64,000 bases of DNA, taken from positions 124,001 to 188,000 of the forward strand of contig NZ_BMZT01000006.1 in assembly GCF_014652935.1 (NCBI RefSeq). The letters run 5' to 3'. This document shows positions 43,393 to 51,937 of the stretch, one piece after another. The translations under genes and the position numbers were made by a program. Below the pieces are notes generated by a model. It did not search any database. It was not told where the DNA came from and worked only from the letters and a program-made list of their open reading frames with translations. How positions within the stretch are numbered: the stretch's first letter is position 1; the number at the start of each line of letters is the position of its first letter. The DNA comes from Luteimonas padinae (GTDB lineage Bacteria > Pseudomonadota > Gammaproteobacteria > Xanthomonadales > Xanthomonadaceae).

Positions 43393-44499
43393 TCAGCCCC
43401 CGCTGGCTTCTTCGGTGGTCTCGCCGGTGTCGCCGTCGGCGCCGCTGCCGGCCTCGACGATGCTGCCGCCCGGGCGCAGCTTGCCGGTGCCGTCGACCAC
43501 GATGCGGTCGCCTTCCGCCAGGCCCGCGGTGACCTCGGCCTGGCCGGCCACGCGCGAGCCGATCGCCACCGTCACCTGCTCCACGGTGTCGTCGGGACGG
43601 ACGCGATAGACGAAGGTGTCGCGGCCGACCTGGACCACGGCGATCTCGGGCACCAGCAGCGCCTCGCGCTCGGCGCGCTCGAGCTCGATCTCCAGCAGCA
43701 TGCCCGGGCGCAGCAGGCGCTCCGGATTGGCGAAATCGGCGCGCACGCTGAACGCGCGGCTGGCCGGATCGACGCGCGAGCCGACGTTGCTGACCACGCC
43801 CTCGAAGCCGCGCCCGCGCCAGGCCGTGCTGGTGCCGGTGATGCGCTGGCCCACCGCGACGTTGGCCAGCTGCGCTTCGGGCACCGGGAAATCGACGTAC
43901 ACCGACGACAGGTCGTCGAGGGTGGCGATGACGGTGCCGGGCGTGATCAGCGCGCCCGGGCTGACCTGGCGCACGCCGAGCACGCCGCCGAACGGCGCGC
44001 GGATGGTGCGGTCGGCCAGGTTGGCCTGGATCTGGCGCACCTGGGCCAGCGCGCTGTCGCGGGTGGCGCGCTGGGTGTCGAGGGTGGCGCTGGCGATCAG
44101 CTGCTGGTTGGCCAGCTCCTGCTGGCGCTTGAGCATGCGGTCGGCCTCGTCCGCGGTCGCGCGCGCGGCGGCGAGCGCCGCCTGCTGCTGCTGCCCGCTG
44201 AGCGTGACCAGCGGCGCCCCGGCCGCGACCACGTCCCCGCTCTCGAAGTGCACGCGCTCGACGACCTCGCTGACCTTGGCCGTGACCTCGACCGATTCGC
44301 GGGCCTGCACCGTGCCCAGGGCGCGGATGCGGTCGTTGAACGGGCGCACGGCGACGGTCGTGGTCGTCACCACCGCCGCCGCCGGCCCGCCGCCGCCCGG
44401 ACCGTCCTCCCCGGCCGAGCAGGCGGCGAGGGCCAGGGCGAGCAGGGCGGCGCAGCAGGCCTTGCGGGCGAACCGGGGGGTGGGCACGGCGTGGGGCAT
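43393..44499 (-). CDS. RND efflux periplasmic adaptor lipoprotein
   Basis: 368 residues. Lipoprotein signal CCAALLALALAAC with the lipidated Cys in LAACSAG; a Gly/Pro linker; then barrel-sandwich and hairpin parts: GTVQARESVEVTAKVSEVVERVHFESGDVV, a coiled-coil QQQQAALAAARATADEADRML, RTIRAPFGGVLGVRQVSPGALI, and a beta-barrel with VPEIAVVQVGRDTFVY. It links the pump to an outer-membrane channel. It is first in the operon and divergent from cysK, with 172 bp between. Confidence 0.92.
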   Translation of the reverse strand: MPHAVPTPRFARKACCAALLALALAACSAGEDGPGGGGPAAAVVTTTTVAVRPFNDRIRALGTVQARESVEVTAKVSEVVERVHFESGDVVAAGAPLVTLSGQQQQAALAAARATADEADRMLKRQQELANQQLIASATLDTQRATRDSALAQVRQIQANLADRTIRAPFGGVLGVRQVSPGALITPGTVIATLDDLSSVYVDFPVPEAQLANVAVGQRITGTSTAWRGRGFEGVVSNVGSRVDPASRAFSVRADFANPERLLRPGMLLEIELERAEREALLVPEIAVVQVGRDTFVYRVRPDDTVEQVTVAIGSRVAGQAEVTAGLAEGDRIVVDGTGKLRPGGSIVEAGSGADGDTGETTEEASGG

Positions 44500-44671
44500 C
44501 GGGGAGTCGGTGGGGTCGGCAGGTGAAGCCGGTGATTCTATCGACCGCCCGTGTCGGCCTCGTGTGCCATCAGGCCCGGGCGCGGGACGCCGCGTTGCGG
44601 TCAACCGCTGGCGCGCCCGTGCGTTACGGCGCACTCTGGAATGCGTCCCTCCCCACACCAGGACGACGTTC

Positions 44672-45628
44672 ATGATCCACGACAGCATCCTCGACACCAT
44701 CGGCCGGACCCCGGTGGTCCGCCTGAACCGCATCGCGCCGGAAGGCGTGTCCATCTACGCGAAGGTCGAATCCTTCAATCCCGGCGGCTCGGTGAAGGAC
44801 CGGCTGGCGCTGGCCATCATCCTCGACGCCGAACGGCGCGGCGTGCTCAAGCCGGGTGACACCGTGGTCGAGGCGACCTCGGGCAACACCGGCGTCGCGC
44901 TGGCGATGGTCTGCGCCGCGCGCGGCTATCCCTTCGTGGCCACCATGGCCGAGTCCTTCTCGGTCGAGCGCCGCAAGCTGATGCGCGCCTACGGCGCCCG
45001 CGTGATCCTGACCCCGGCCGCCGAGCGCGGCACCGGCATGGTGAAGCGCGCAAAGGAGCTGGCCGACGAGCACGGCTGGTTCCTGGCCAGCCAGTTCGCC
45101 AACCCGGCCAATCCCGCCTGGCACCGCAACACCACCGCGGCCGAGATCCTGCAGGACTTCGCCGGTCGCAGGCTGGACCACTTCGTCAGCGGCTGGGGCA
45201 CCGGCGGCACCCTGACCGGCGTGGGCGAGATGCTGAAGCTGGGGCGCCCGGAGGTCGAGGTCGTGGCCGCCGAGCCGGCGGTGGCGGCCCTGCTCCAGGG
45301 CGGGGAGTTCACCCCCCACAGGATCCAGGGCTGGACCCCGGACTTCGTGCCCGAAGTGCTCAACCGCGAGGTGGCCAACCGCGTGCTGTCGGTCAGCGAC
45401 GACGAGGCCATCGCGACCGCGCGCCGGCTGGCGGCGGAGGAAGGCATCTTCACCGGCATCTCCGCCGGCGCCACGGTGGCCGCGGCGCTGCAGGTGGCGA
45501 AGGACGCCGCACAGGGCGCGGTGATCCTGGCGATGCTGCCGGATACCGGCGAGCGCTACTTCTCCACCCCGCTGTTCGAGGGCGTGGCCGAAGGCAGCGA
45601 CGACGACTGGCTGGCCGGGCTGCCCTGA
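44672..45628 (+). CDS. cysK: Cysteine synthase (O-acetylserine sulfhydrylase)
   Basis: A 318-residue PLP enzyme that makes cysteine from O-acetylserine and sulfide. PLP lysine is Lys42 in NPGGSVKDRLAL; TSGNTGVALAMVCAARGY is the substrate loop; SGWGTGGTLTGVGEMLK binds PLP phosphate; GISAGATVAAALQVA follows; the C-terminal LPDTGERYFSTPLF is CysK-like, and CysM is the alternative. AGGA precedes the ATG. A strong terminator follows. Confidence 0.93.
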   Translation: MIHDSILDTIGRTPVVRLNRIAPEGVSIYAKVESFNPGGSVKDRLALAIILDAERRGVLKPGDTVVEATSGNTGVALAMVCAARGYPFVATMAESFSVERRKLMRAYGARVILTPAAERGTGMVKRAKELADEHGWFLASQFANPANPAWHRNTTAAEILQDFAGRRLDHFVSGWGTGGTLTGVGEMLKLGRPEVEVVAAEPAVAALLQGGEFTPHRIQGWTPDFVPEVLNREVANRVLSVSDDEAIATARRLAAEEGIFTGISAGATVAAALQVAKDAAQGAVILAMLPDTGERYFSTPLFEGVAEGSDDDWLAGLP

Positions 45629-45654
45629 GCCACTCGCGGGGACCGGCCGGAAAC

Positions 45655-45683
45655 AAAAAGGGCGGCCGAGAGGCCGCCCCTTT
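45655..45683. terminator. Bidirectional terminator between cysK and fba
   Basis: AAAAA, stem GGGCGGCC, loop GAGA, stem GGCCGCCC, then CTTT. It serves cysK on the plus strand and fba on the minus strand, 27 nt and 26 nt beyond their stops. Confidence 0.85.
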
Positions 45684-45705
45684 CCGGGTCCTGCGGGAAA
45701 CCCGC

Positions 45706-46713
45706 TCAGCCGCGGGTCCACTGCCCCAGCGCGGCCAGGCCGTTGGCCTTGGCGCGCTCGTACACGGTGGCCTGGGCGGCGGCGTAGTTGCCGGTCAGGT
45801 CCTGCGACCACAGCTTCAGCGCCGCCGACTGCATGGCGCGGCCGTAGGAGAACGACAGCGGCCACGGGTTCGGGCCCATGCGGTTCATCGCGTCCAGGTG
45901 CGCGGTGGCGTCGTCGTCGGACTGGCCGCCGGACAGGAACACGATGCCCGGCAGGATCGCCGGCACCGCCGACTTCAGGCACATCAGGGTGGCTTCGGCC
46001 ACTTCGTCGACGCTGGCCTGCTCGTCGCAGTCCTTGCCCGGCAGCACCATCGAGGCCTTCAGGATCGTGCCTTCCAGCGCCACGTTCTGGTTGTACAGGG
46101 CGTCGAACAGCGCGCGCAGGGTGACCTCGCTGACCTCGTAGCAGGTCTCGATGTCGTGGTTGCCGTCCATGATCACTTCCGGCTCCACCATCGGCACCAG
46201 GCCCTGCTCCTGGCACAGCGCGGCGTAGCGCGCCAGCGCGTGGGCGTTGGCCTCGATGCAGGTGCCGGACGGGATGTCGTCGCCGATGTTGATCACCGCG
46301 CGCCACTTGGCGAAGCGGGCGCCGAGCTTGTAGTACTCCTCCAGGCGCGCGCGCAGGCCGTCCAGGCCCTCGGTCACCACCTCGCCCGGGAAGCCGGCCA
46401 GGGCATGGGTGCCCTTGTCGACCTTGATGCCCGGGATCATGCCGTTGTCGGCCATGTACTTGGCGAACGGCACGCCATCCTTCGTCTTCTGGCGGATGGT
46501 CTCGTCGAACAGGATCGCGCCGCTGATGTACTCGTTGAGCTTCGGCGTGGACAGGAGCAGCTCGCGGTAGGCGCGGCGGTTCTCCTCGGTGTTCTCGATG
46601 CCGACGCCGGCAAAGCGCTTGGCGATGGTGCCGGTGGACTCGTCGATCGCGATGATGCCCTTGCCCGGGGCGACCATGGCGAGGGCGGTTTCGGCAAGCT
46701 GTTCGATGCTCAT
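45706..46713 (-). CDS. Fructose-bisphosphate aldolase, class I
   Basis: A 335-residue Schiff-base aldolase. GKGIIAIDESTGTIAKRFAGVGIENTEENRRAYRELL, ISGAILFDETIRQ, PMVEPEVIMDGNHDIETC, the lysine loop LEGTILKASMVLPGKD, and FLSGGQSDDDATAHLDAMN are all typical of the eukaryote-like class I enzyme. Most Gammaproteobacteria use class II, but class I is usual in this family. It follows pyk and pgk on the same strand, with 235 bp and three REP units between it and pyk, so a separate promoter or RNA processing is likely. Confidence 0.94.
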   Translation of the reverse strand: MSIEQLAETALAMVAPGKGIIAIDESTGTIAKRFAGVGIENTEENRRAYRELLLSTPKLNEYISGAILFDETIRQKTKDGVPFAKYMADNGMIPGIKVDKGTHALAGFPGEVVTEGLDGLRARLEEYYKLGARFAKWRAVINIGDDIPSGTCIEANAHALARYAALCQEQGLVPMVEPEVIMDGNHDIETCYEVSEVTLRALFDALYNQNVALEGTILKASMVLPGKDCDEQASVDEVAEATLMCLKSAVPAILPGIVFLSGGQSDDDATAHLDAMNRMGPNPWPLSFSYGRAMQSAALKLWSQDLTGNYAAAQATVYERAKANGLAALGQWTRG

Positions 46714-46806
46714 TCGTCTGATTCTCGGGCAGGCGGCAGGGCCGCACATTATAGCCGCGCTTGCCGGGCATTGGCCCGCCTGCTCCCCCCCGCCCCACCC
46801 CCACAC

Positions 46807-46918
46807 TGTAGGAGCAGCTATAGCTGCGACCCGGCCCGACGCCCTCCACTGTAGGAGCAGCTATAGCTGCGACCCGGCCCTGCCTTGACGCAGGTCGCAG
46901 CTATAGCTGCTCCTGCAG
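46807..46918. repeat. Three REP units upstream of fba
   Basis: Two direct units (46807-46832 and 46850-46875) begin TGTAGGAGCAGCTATAGCTG, and a third (46892-46918) is in reverse, with GTCGCAGCTATAGCTGCTCC and one change in the TCCTGCAG end. They are spaced 17 bp apart. The same family occurs at 31.25 kb, but with CTACAG in place of CTATAG. Confidence 0.85.
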
Positions 46919-46948
46919 TGCATTTGCGGGTCAGGGGGAGGTGCGGGG

Positions 46949-48415
46949 TCAGAGGGTGCCCAGGCCCTGGGCGGCGCCGTCTTCGCCCACCTGCAGCAGG
47001 CGCAGGGTGTTGGTGGCGCCGTGGGTCTCCATGGTCTCGCCACTGGTGAACACCACGCGGTCGCCGGACGACAGCAGGCCGGCGGCCACCAGCAGGCCGA
47101 GGGCGTCGCGCGCGGCCTCGCGCGCGCCCTGGCCGCGGCTGTCGTGCGCCATCGGGAACACGTCGCGCATCAGGCTCATTCTGCGCCGGGCGCCTGCGTG
47201 GCGGGAAAACGCGTAGATCGGGGCGCTGGAGCGGAAGCGCGACAGAAAGCGCGCGGTGCCGCCGGACTCGGTCATGGCCACGATCGCGGCCACGCCGATG
47301 TGCTCGCTGAGGAACATTGCCGCCATCGCGATCGCCTGGTCGGCGCGCTGCAGGCCGCGCTGGGCCTGCTCGAAGTCGGTGTCGTGCTCGAACTGGCGTT
47401 CGGCGCCGACGCAGACCCGGCTCATCGCCTGCACCGCGGCCACCGGCCAGGCGCCCGCGGCGGTCTCGGCCGACAGCATCACCGCGTCGGTGCCGTCGAT
47501 CACCGCGTTGGCCACGTCCAGCACCTCGGCGCGCGTGGGCATAGGGCTTTCCACCATCGACTGCAGCATCTGCGTGGCCGTGATCACCACCCGGTTGCGG
47601 GCCAGGGTCTCGCGGATGATCTTCTTCTGGATGCCCGGCAGCTCCGCGTCGCCGATCTCCACGCCCAGGTCGCCGCGGGCGACCATCACCACGTCGCTGG
47701 CGTCGATGATCTCGCCCAGGTTGGCGATCGCCTCGGCGCGCTCGATCTTCGACACCAGCGCCGCATCGCTGCCGTGCGAGCGCGCCACGCGCCGCGCTTC
47801 CTCCATGTCGGCCGCGTTGCGGCAGAACGAGACCGCGATGAAGTCGACGCCGATGTCCGCGGCCACCCTGATCAGCTCGCGATCGTGGTCGGTGATCGCG
47901 CCCAGCGACAGGCCACCGCCCTGCTTGTTGAGTCCCTTGCGGTCGGACAGCACGCCGTCGTTGAGCACCACGGTCCGGATGGTCGCGCCGTCCACCGCCT
48001 GCACCCGCAGCTGCACCATGCCGTCGTCGAGCAGCAGCACGTCGCCGGGGGCGACGTCACCGGGCAGGCCGAGGTAGCTCACGCCAACGCCGGTGGCATC
48101 GCCCGGCGCGGCGCCGGTGCGCGCGTGCAGGTCGAAGCGCTCGCCGGCACGCAGCTGCACGCGGCCCTCGACGAAGCGTTCGATGCGGATCTTGGGCCCC
48201 GGCAGGTCGGCGAGGATGCCGACCTCGACGCCGGCGCGCGCCGCGGCCTCGCGGACCTCGCGCGCGCGGCGGACGTGGTCGTCGGGGACGCCGTGCGACA
48301 GGTTCAGGCGTACCGCGTTGACGCCCGCGCGCACCAGCTCGTCGAGCACGCCGGGCGCATCCGTCGCCGGGCCGAGGGTGGCGAGGATGCGGGTACCGCG
48401 GCGGTATTCGGACAT
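46949..48415 (-). CDS. pyk: Pyruvate kinase
   Basis: 488 residues; the last step of glycolysis. RGTRILATLGPATDAPGVLDELVRAGVNAVRLNLSHG, ADLPGPKIRIERF, DIGVDFIAVSFCRN, SKIERAEAIANLGEIIDASDVVMVARGDLGVEI (Mg site), TATQMLQSMVESPMPTRAEVLDVANAVIDGTDAVMLSAETAAG, and a C-terminal allosteric-type domain. I chose the ATG at 48415; there is a longer frame but it begins inside the pgk end. pgk lies 87 bp upstream. Confidence 0.95.
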   Translation of the reverse strand: MSEYRRGTRILATLGPATDAPGVLDELVRAGVNAVRLNLSHGVPDDHVRRAREVREAAARAGVEVGILADLPGPKIRIERFVEGRVQLRAGERFDLHARTGAAPGDATGVGVSYLGLPGDVAPGDVLLLDDGMVQLRVQAVDGATIRTVVLNDGVLSDRKGLNKQGGGLSLGAITDHDRELIRVAADIGVDFIAVSFCRNAADMEEARRVARSHGSDAALVSKIERAEAIANLGEIIDASDVVMVARGDLGVEIGDAELPGIQKKIIRETLARNRVVITATQMLQSMVESPMPTRAEVLDVANAVIDGTDAVMLSAETAAGAWPVAAVQAMSRVCVGAERQFEHDTDFEQAQRGLQRADQAIAMAAMFLSEHIGVAAIVAMTESGGTARFLSRFRSSAPIYAFSRHAGARRRMSLMRDVFPMAHDSRGQGAREAARDALGLLVAAGLLSSGDRVVFTSGETMETHGATNTLRLLQVGEDGAAQGLGTL

Positions 48416-48502
48416 CGGAGGGCTCGCGCTCGGCTGCTGGGAATGCCCCATGCTAGCCGAGCGCAACGCCGTGCGGCAGGCGCCGCGGCGCGCTTCGCGC
48501 AC

Positions 48503-49678
48503 TCAGCCCGCGCGCTGCTCCAGCGCCGCGACCGCCGGCAGCTCCTTGCCTTCGAGGAACTCGAGGAAGGCGCCGCCGCCGGTGGAGATGTAGGACACGC
48601 CATCGGCGATGCCGTACTTGTCGACCGCGGCCAGGGTGTCGCCGCCGCCGGCGATCGAAAACGCCTTCGAAGCGGCGATCGCGCGCGCCAGCGCCTCGGT
48701 GCCGCGGCCGAAGGCGTCGAACTCGAACACGCCCACGGGCCCGTTCCAGACCACGGTGCCGGCGTCGGCGATCATCGCCGCGTAGCGCTTCGCGGTGTCG
48801 GGGCCGATGTCGAGCACCAGGTCGTCGTCGCCGATGGCATCGACCGGCTTGACCGTGGCCGGCGCGTCGGCGGCGAAGGCGGTGGCCACGACCACGTCGG
48901 TGGGCACCGGGATGTCGGCGCCGCGGGCGCGGGCCTCGGCCATGATCTTCTTCGCGGTCTCGACCAGGTCGGCCTCGTACAGCGACTTGCCGACGCCGTG
49001 GCCGGCGGCGGCGATGAAGGTGTTGGCAATGCCGCCGCCGACGATCAGCTGGTCGACCTTGCCCACCAGCGAGGACAGCAGCTCGAGCTTGGTCGAGACC
49101 TTGGAGCCGGCCACGATCGCCAGCATCGGCCGCGCCGGGTCCTGCAGCGCACGGCCCAGCGCGTCCAGCTCGGCCATCAGCAGCGGGCCGCCGGCGGCCT
49201 GCGCGGCGTGGCGGATCACGCCGTGGGTCGAAGCCTGGGCGCGGTGCGCGGTGCCGAAGGCATCCATCACGAACACGTCGCACAGCGCCGCATAACGCTT
49301 CGAAAGCGCTTCATCGTCGGCCTTCTCGCCGGCGTTCATGCGGCAATTCTCGAGCAGCACCAGCTGGCCGGGGGCGACGTCGACGCCGTCGAGGTAGTCG
49401 CGCACCAGCGGCACCTCGCGGCCGAGCAGCTCCGACAGCCGCGCCGCCACCGGCGCCAGCGAATCGGCCTCGCTCCAGGTGCCCTCCGTCGGGCGGCCCA
49501 GGTGCGACATCACCATCACCGCGGCGCCGGCGTCGAGCAGCGCGCGCAGGGTCGGCAGCGAGGCCAGGATGCGCTGGTCGGAGGTCACGCGGCCCTCGGC
49601 CACCGGCACGTTGAGGTCCTGGCGGACCAGCACGCGCTTGCCGGCAAGGTCGAGGTCGGTCATGCGTAGGATGGACAT
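48503..49678 (-). CDS. pgk: Phosphoglycerate kinase
   Basis: A 391-residue two-domain kinase. [18 protein letters not shown] (substrate), [83 protein letters not shown] and [12 protein letters not shown] (nucleotide) are all intact. It is the first visible gene of the pgk-pyk-fba run. Upstream, 450 bp of non-coding sequence separates it from a divergent methyltransferase. gapA is not adjacent. Confidence 0.96.
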   Translation of the reverse strand: MSILRMTDLDLAGKRVLVRQDLNVPVAEGRVTSDQRILASLPTLRALLDAGAAVMVMSHLGRPTEGTWSEADSLAPVAARLSELLGREVPLVRDYLDGVDVAPGQLVLLENCRMNAGEKADDEALSKRYAALCDVFVMDAFGTAHRAQASTHGVIRHAAQAAGGPLLMAELDALGRALQDPARPMLAIVAGSKVSTKLELLSSLVGKVDQLIVGGGIANTFIAAAGHGVGKSLYEADLVETAKKIMAEARARGADIPVPTDVVVATAFAADAPATVKPVDAIGDDDLVLDIGPDTAKRYAAMIADAGTVVWNGPVGVFEFDAFGRGTEALARAIAASKAFSIAGGGDTLAAVDKYGIADGVSYISTGGGAFLEFLEGKELPAVAALEQRAG

Positions 49679-50131
49679 GGGTTCGGGCCGCCGGGAGTCA
49701 GGGGGCGCCATTGTCGGGGTGGGCGGCGCGGGATTCAAACCTGCAAGGAGCGCTGTCCGGGCCGGGCTCGGGTGTGCATAGGCAGGAAACGCGCGGCTGT
49801 GTGGAGTGAAGATGTTCGTTTTCGGGGAGAGGCGTGTCACTGCGAGGAGGATACGGACCGGCGCATCAGCCCGTGCCGCATTCGCGGCCCGGTCCTGCCC
49901 GGCGCAGCGCGCCGGGCGTTCGCGTGGGCTGCGCGGCAGTGCCGCGCGAGCAGCCCCCGCTCACCCATGGCTGAAGCGCCTACCGCGCACGTCCTTGTGC
50001 GCTGTCCATATCCCCCTCGCAGCGCCCCGCTTCGCGAGTCTGGACGTCGCGACTTCGACAGGCGGTGCGATCCGTCGCAGCGCCACTTTACGAAGCCCTG
50101 GACAGGGCTTACGGAGTGGTAGCAATCGCAC
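49679..50131. other. Intergenic stretch without a supported gene
   Basis: About 450 bp between divergent pgk and the methyltransferase gene. The open frames here have no family signal. GTGTCACTGCGAGGAGGATACG near 49835 loosely recalls a widespread bacterial repeat with TGTCATTGCGAGGAGC, but it is too diverged to call. The promoters of both flanking genes should lie here; I see no convincing boxes. Confidence 0.4.
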
Positions 50132-51016
50132 GTGCGGTTATCATCCGTCCGGCTCGCACTGGTAGGCCGCGAGCGCTATCGACCATTGAGGCACGGATTG
50201 GACAACGCACTGAAAGACGCCCTGAAGGCGGTTCCGGGGGTGGACGAGGCGGTCGGCCTGGTGCGCTACCTGCAATACCGGCAGGCCCTTCGCAACGCCC
50301 TGGCATCGGAGCCGCAGGCGTCCGACCTGCCGCCTCCCCACCTGAGATACCGCGTCCACCGTTCGTTCGACATCGCGGAGTACGTGGCCACCGGACGTGA
50401 CGTCGCATCCTCGATCAGCAACGCCTTTGCAGCCGCAGGGCCGACGCTTCACGGGAAGGACGTCCTCGACCTCGGTTCTGGACCCGGACGGGTGGCACGC
50501 TGGTTGAAGGACCTGCATCCCACGATGCGGCTGACCTGCGTCGACATCGATGACGAGGCCGTGTCCTGGGGACAGGAGCACGCGGCCGACATTGCACGAT
50601 TCCTCCGCGGCGACCCGCATCCCCCGAGTGCATTTCCGCCGGGCACCTTCGACGCCGTCTACTGCATCTCGCTGTTCACCCATCTCGACGAGCCGATGCA
50701 GGATGCCTGGCTCGGCGAAATCCGGCGCCTCCTCAGGCCGGGCGGCCTGCTGCTGGCGACCACGCACGGCGAGTTCGCCACCGGATCATGCAGCGAAGAG
50801 GAACTCGAACGGCTCCAGCGCCACGGCATCGTATTCCGGACTACCCGCAAGCGCCGCATCAAGCTGGATGGATTGCCCGGCTTCTACCAGACCACCTTCC
50901 ATACGCGCAATTACGTCGAGGCGCACTGGTCGAACACGCTAGAAGTGGTGGCGTACCTGCCTGGGGGCATCCAGCGGCACCAGGACACCGTCCTCCTGCG
51001 TCGGCCCGCGGACTGA
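50132..51016 (+). CDS. Class I SAM-dependent methyltransferase
   Basis: About 294 residues from a GTG at 50132; a TTG at 50198 (LDNALKDALK) with GAGG before it is equally possible. SAM motif I is VLDLGSGPGRVARWLKDL, the acidic motif is LTCVDIDD, and FDAVYCISLFTHLDE and LLRPGGLLLATTHG follow. The C-terminal LPGFYQTTFHTRNYVEAHWS is typical of methyltransferases in polysaccharide or surface-glycan loci. It has noticeably more A/T in third positions than its neighbours, so transfer is possible. It stands alone. Confidence 0.8.
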   Translation: MRLSSVRLALVGRERYRPLRHGLDNALKDALKAVPGVDEAVGLVRYLQYRQALRNALASEPQASDLPPPHLRYRVHRSFDIAEYVATGRDVASSISNAFAAAGPTLHGKDVLDLGSGPGRVARWLKDLHPTMRLTCVDIDDEAVSWGQEHAADIARFLRGDPHPPSAFPPGTFDAVYCISLFTHLDEPMQDAWLGEIRRLLRPGGLLLATTHGEFATGSCSEEELERLQRHGIVFRTTRKRRIKLDGLPGFYQTTFHTRNYVEAHWSNTLEVVAYLPGGIQRHQDTVLLRRPAD

Positions 51017-51091
51017 TCTCCAGCACCGGTGGCCGATGCCGCGCTCGGTCGGCTCGACCCGAAGCCGATATCGGTCGTGCGGGAGGTGGAT

Positions 51092-51184
51092 GGCGAGGGG
51101 AGTGCGGAGAGTGGACCAGGGATGGTCCACGCCCCCGCTTCCAGCCATGGATGGCTGGCGGCGGGGCGGAGCACTCCCCTCGCC
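51092..51184. repeat. Branched inverted-repeat element (three-way-junction-like)
   Basis: The outer arms GGCGAGGGGAGTGC (51092-51105) and GCACTCCCCTCGCC (51171-51184) pair perfectly over 14 bp. Inside are two hairpins: GTGGACCA/TGGTCCAC (51111-51130) and CCAGCCAT/ATGGCTGG (51141-51158), the latter extended by CCCCGC/GCGGGG. It lies after the methyltransferase gene. It could be a repeat of the BIME type or a structured RNA. Confidence 0.65.
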
Positions 51185-51262
51185 AGCCGCCTCCCGCGGC
51201 GCGCGCCCGCTCGAAGAGACAGCGTCGCGCCGCGTACGCATTCGCCCGGAAATCGTCCGGAC

Positions 51263-51290
51263 AAAAAAAGGCCCCGCATCAAGCGGGGCC
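51263..51290 (-). terminator. Rho-independent terminator of the OmlA-like gene
   Basis: On the minus strand: stem GGCCCCGC / GCGGGGCC with a 5-nt loop, followed by seven T. It lies about 30 nt after the TAA at 51319, where the unshifted frame would end. Confidence 0.9.
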
Positions 51291-51318
51291 TCGGGTCTCA
51301 TGCCGCAGGTGCGCGCGC

Positions 51319-51800
51319 TTATTCGCGATACCCGGAATCATCCTTGTTGTGGATGATCCAGATGAGGTTGCCGCCGCTGTCCCAGCCTTGCCCGCGAACA
51401 CCAGCCGGCCCTGGCCCTTGTAGGCCATCTCGTAGCGGTGGCGGTCGGAGCCGAAGTAGAACGGGATGAAGGCCTTGCCGGTGACGTAGACGCCCTGGTC
51501 GGTGGGCTCGCCGATGATGTCGGTCACCTGCTTCATCGGCATGCCGATCTGCAGCTGGGTGAACTTGCTCCCGGGCGCCGGCTTGCCGGTGATCTCGCCC
51601 TCCCAGTCGTTGAGGCCCTTCACCGTCTCGCCGTAACCCGCCTCGACGGCGGCCGAATCGGTCACTTCGCCCTCGGCGTTCATCCAGGCCGGCGTGTCCT
51701 TGGCCTGCGCCCCGCGGCGCGCATCGGCATCCCCGGCCACGAACAGGCCGGCGCCGACGAACACCGCCGCGGCGGCGCCCACTCGCATGGTGCTGTGCAT
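51319..51800 (-). pseudogene. SmpA/OmlA (BamE-like) exported protein, frameshifted near the C-terminus
   Basis: Start ATG at 51800 with GGAG 8 nt upstream, and a signal peptide (VGAAAAVFVGAGLFVAGDADA). The SmpA/OmlA core FTQLQIGMPMKQVTDIIGEPTDQGVYVTGK is complete. After RLVFAG (about 51392) the frame changes. In frame it runs into an Ala/Ser-rich tail that passes through the terminator to 51279. One base out of frame, the sequence reads GWDSGGNLIWIIHNKDDSGY and stops at 51319, just before the terminator. That is the natural C-terminus, so one base appears lost near 51387-51395. A sequencing error is possible. It is probably an outer-membrane or periplasmic protein. Confidence 0.75.
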
Positions 51801-51937
51801 TGCAGTTTCTCCCTGTGGTGTCGCCCCAGCCCCCGCGGCGTCGCCGCGGATCTCCCCTGCCGCGGACCCTGGAGCTGCCAGCCCGCGACGTGGCGGATTC
51901 TCCAACGCGGCGCACGGACGGCGCAACCGCGGCGCGC

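Noticed and set aside
40150-44526. A 1458-codon plus-strand open frame across the RND genes
   Set aside because: His/Arg/Gln-rich shadow of the pump and adaptor genes; no domain signal and no plausible start.
49772-50165. Two overlapping open frames of about 117 codons before the methyltransferase gene
   Set aside because: No family signal, Cys/Arg/Pro-rich, and one resembles the translation of a dispersed bacterial repeat.
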